A stretch of 13,888 nt of DNA from Candidatus Zixiibacteriota bacterium. Lineage in GTDB: Bacteria; Zixibacteria; MSB-5A5; GN15; PGXB01. The notes beneath the pieces are model-generated. The model was not told the origin of the DNA. It searched no databases and saw only the letters and a program-made list of their open reading frames with translations. Location of the stretch: NCBI GenBank assembly GCA_020345705.1, contig CP070766.1:1178425-1192312 (forward strand). Direction: 5' to 3'. Below are positions 13,363 through 13,888 of the stretch, piece after piece. Made by a program: the position numbers and the translations under genes. Every line of letters starts with the position of its first letter. Position 1 is the first letter of the stretch.

Positions 13363-13888
13363 ATGCCTTCCAAGGCGTTGAATATCCGAGTTTCGACCCC
13401 GGCCGGCGAGATTCCCCGTGGCCGGGGTTTTTATCAGGTGGAGGAAGAGGAACTTCACGTTCCTGTCGAATATCCGCCGCTCCGCACCAGATTCTACTCA
13501 TTCCTTGACTCTGAAACGCTTTCGCTTCACCTCGATCGCGAAGGTCGGCTGATATTTATCGAGATACCACTCCCCGTCAGGCAATGGAAGGTCAGGGGTA
13601 ACCTGGTTTCTCCTGAAAGAGCCGAACCGGCTAACATTCGTTTTCTCGATTTTCGCGAGATAATCGAAAGCCCGCCCGTTTTCTGCGATCCAACCCGAGA
13701 GAACGTCATGATCAGGTTCAGCCGGTCGGCCTCCACCAGGAACGTCTATCTGGCCGAAAACGTCATTGCGCAGACCAACGCCGACTGCCAACTCAACGCC
13801 ATCTGGATCTCGGACATTGTCGGCGATTTCGCCGGTCGTGGCCTGGCTGCCTGGCGGAGAATGATACACCGCCTGTCTCCCGTCGTAT
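13363..13888 (+). CDS. Hypothetical protein, 5' part only (runs off the window)
   Basis: An uninterrupted frame of 175 codons from ATG 13363 to the window end. It starts 4 bases after the cpoB stop, and AAGGAG at 13344-13349 could serve as ribosome binding site at a rather long 13-base distance. The reading has coding character: varied residues, strands such as D-R-E-G-R-L-I-F-I-E-I (58-68), and segments R-F-L-D-F-R-E-I-I-E-S-P-P (93-105) and Y-L-A-E-N-V-I-A-Q-T (129-138). No signal peptide or membrane helix is visible, so it is probably cytoplasmic. The family is not recognised. The first 25 codons overlap a terminator-like hairpin, so the true start could lie later; GTG at 13438 is in frame, but has no ribosome binding site. 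A minus-strand frame over the same bases (13498-13869) looks like a shadow. Confidence 0.65.
   Translation, partial: MPSKALNIRVSTPAGEIPRGRGFYQVEEEELHVPVEYPPLRTRFYSFLDSETLSLHLDREGRLIFIEIPLPVRQWKVRGNLVSPERAEPANIRFLDFREIIESPPVFCDPTRENVMIRFSRSASTRNVYLAENVIAQTNADCQLNAIWISDIVGDFAGRGLAAWRRMIHRLSPVV
13396..13432 (+). terminator. Terminator-like hairpin after cpoB, inside the next open frame
   Basis: CCCCGGCC (13397-13404) pairs with GGCCGGGG (13420-13427), with A13396/T13428 extending the stem, around a 15-base loop. TTTTT (13428-13432) follows. It lies 37 bases after the cpoB stop and would end the tol-pal transcript. It falls within the first codons of the downstream frame, so it may instead be a chance product of the Pro-Ala-Gly ... 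Arg-Gly-Arg-Gly codons, or act as an attenuator. Confidence 0.55.

Noticed and set aside
13498..13869. Minus-strand frame of 123 codons near the window end.
   Set aside because: It mirrors the plus-strand frame from 13363, has low-quality residue composition (G-G-R-P-like runs), and no ribosome binding site was evident.

Overview
The window looks like a chromosomal segment of an uncultured diderm bacterium of the FCB group; candidate phylum Zixibacteria is my best guess, not a certainty. The clues are a C-terminal dockerin EF-hand of the type these lineages use in large numbers, a secreted beta-rich protein ending in a Por/FlgD-like C-terminal domain, a full Tol-Pal module (so there is an outer membrane), and many genes that match no well-characterised family. 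Gene density is ordinary. I saw no insertion sequence, phage gene, CRISPR array, tRNA or rRNA.

Left part (1-3115). The 3' end of a dockerin-bearing secreted protein (+) converges on a 748-residue secreted protein (-) made of cohesin-like beta modules plus a C-terminal sorting-type domain. Two strong hairpins separate them. A 625-base stretch without a convincing gene follows; promoter-like motifs lie near its right end.

Middle part (3116-8310, all +). A DAO-family FAD oxidoreductase comes first. A near-consensus sigma70 promoter then precedes three closely spaced genes: a GlmL/MutL-type ASKHA ATPase (the accessory protein of B12-dependent mutases), a membrane-anchored periplasmic protein of unknown function, and a 374-residue protein ending in a KOW-like module. 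A bidirectional terminator closes the cluster. No B12-dependent mutase subunit is present, so the ATPase is an orphan here, and this three-gene set is the least explained system in the window.

Right part (8370-13888). A tiny acidic lipoprotein (-) is transcribed divergently from the Tol-Pal module (+). TolQ, TolR, a short TonB/TolA-like protein and TolB are joined by three successive ATGA stop/start overlaps. A second promoter and a strong ribosome binding site then precede pal and a CpoB/YbgF-like TPR lipoprotein. TolQ-TolR would use the proton gradient to drive the TolA-like protein, which would act on TolB and Pal to link the cell envelope layers during division. A further open frame (13363 to the window end), not recognisable by family, begins 4 bases after cpoB. 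A terminator-like hairpin sits inside its first 25 codons.
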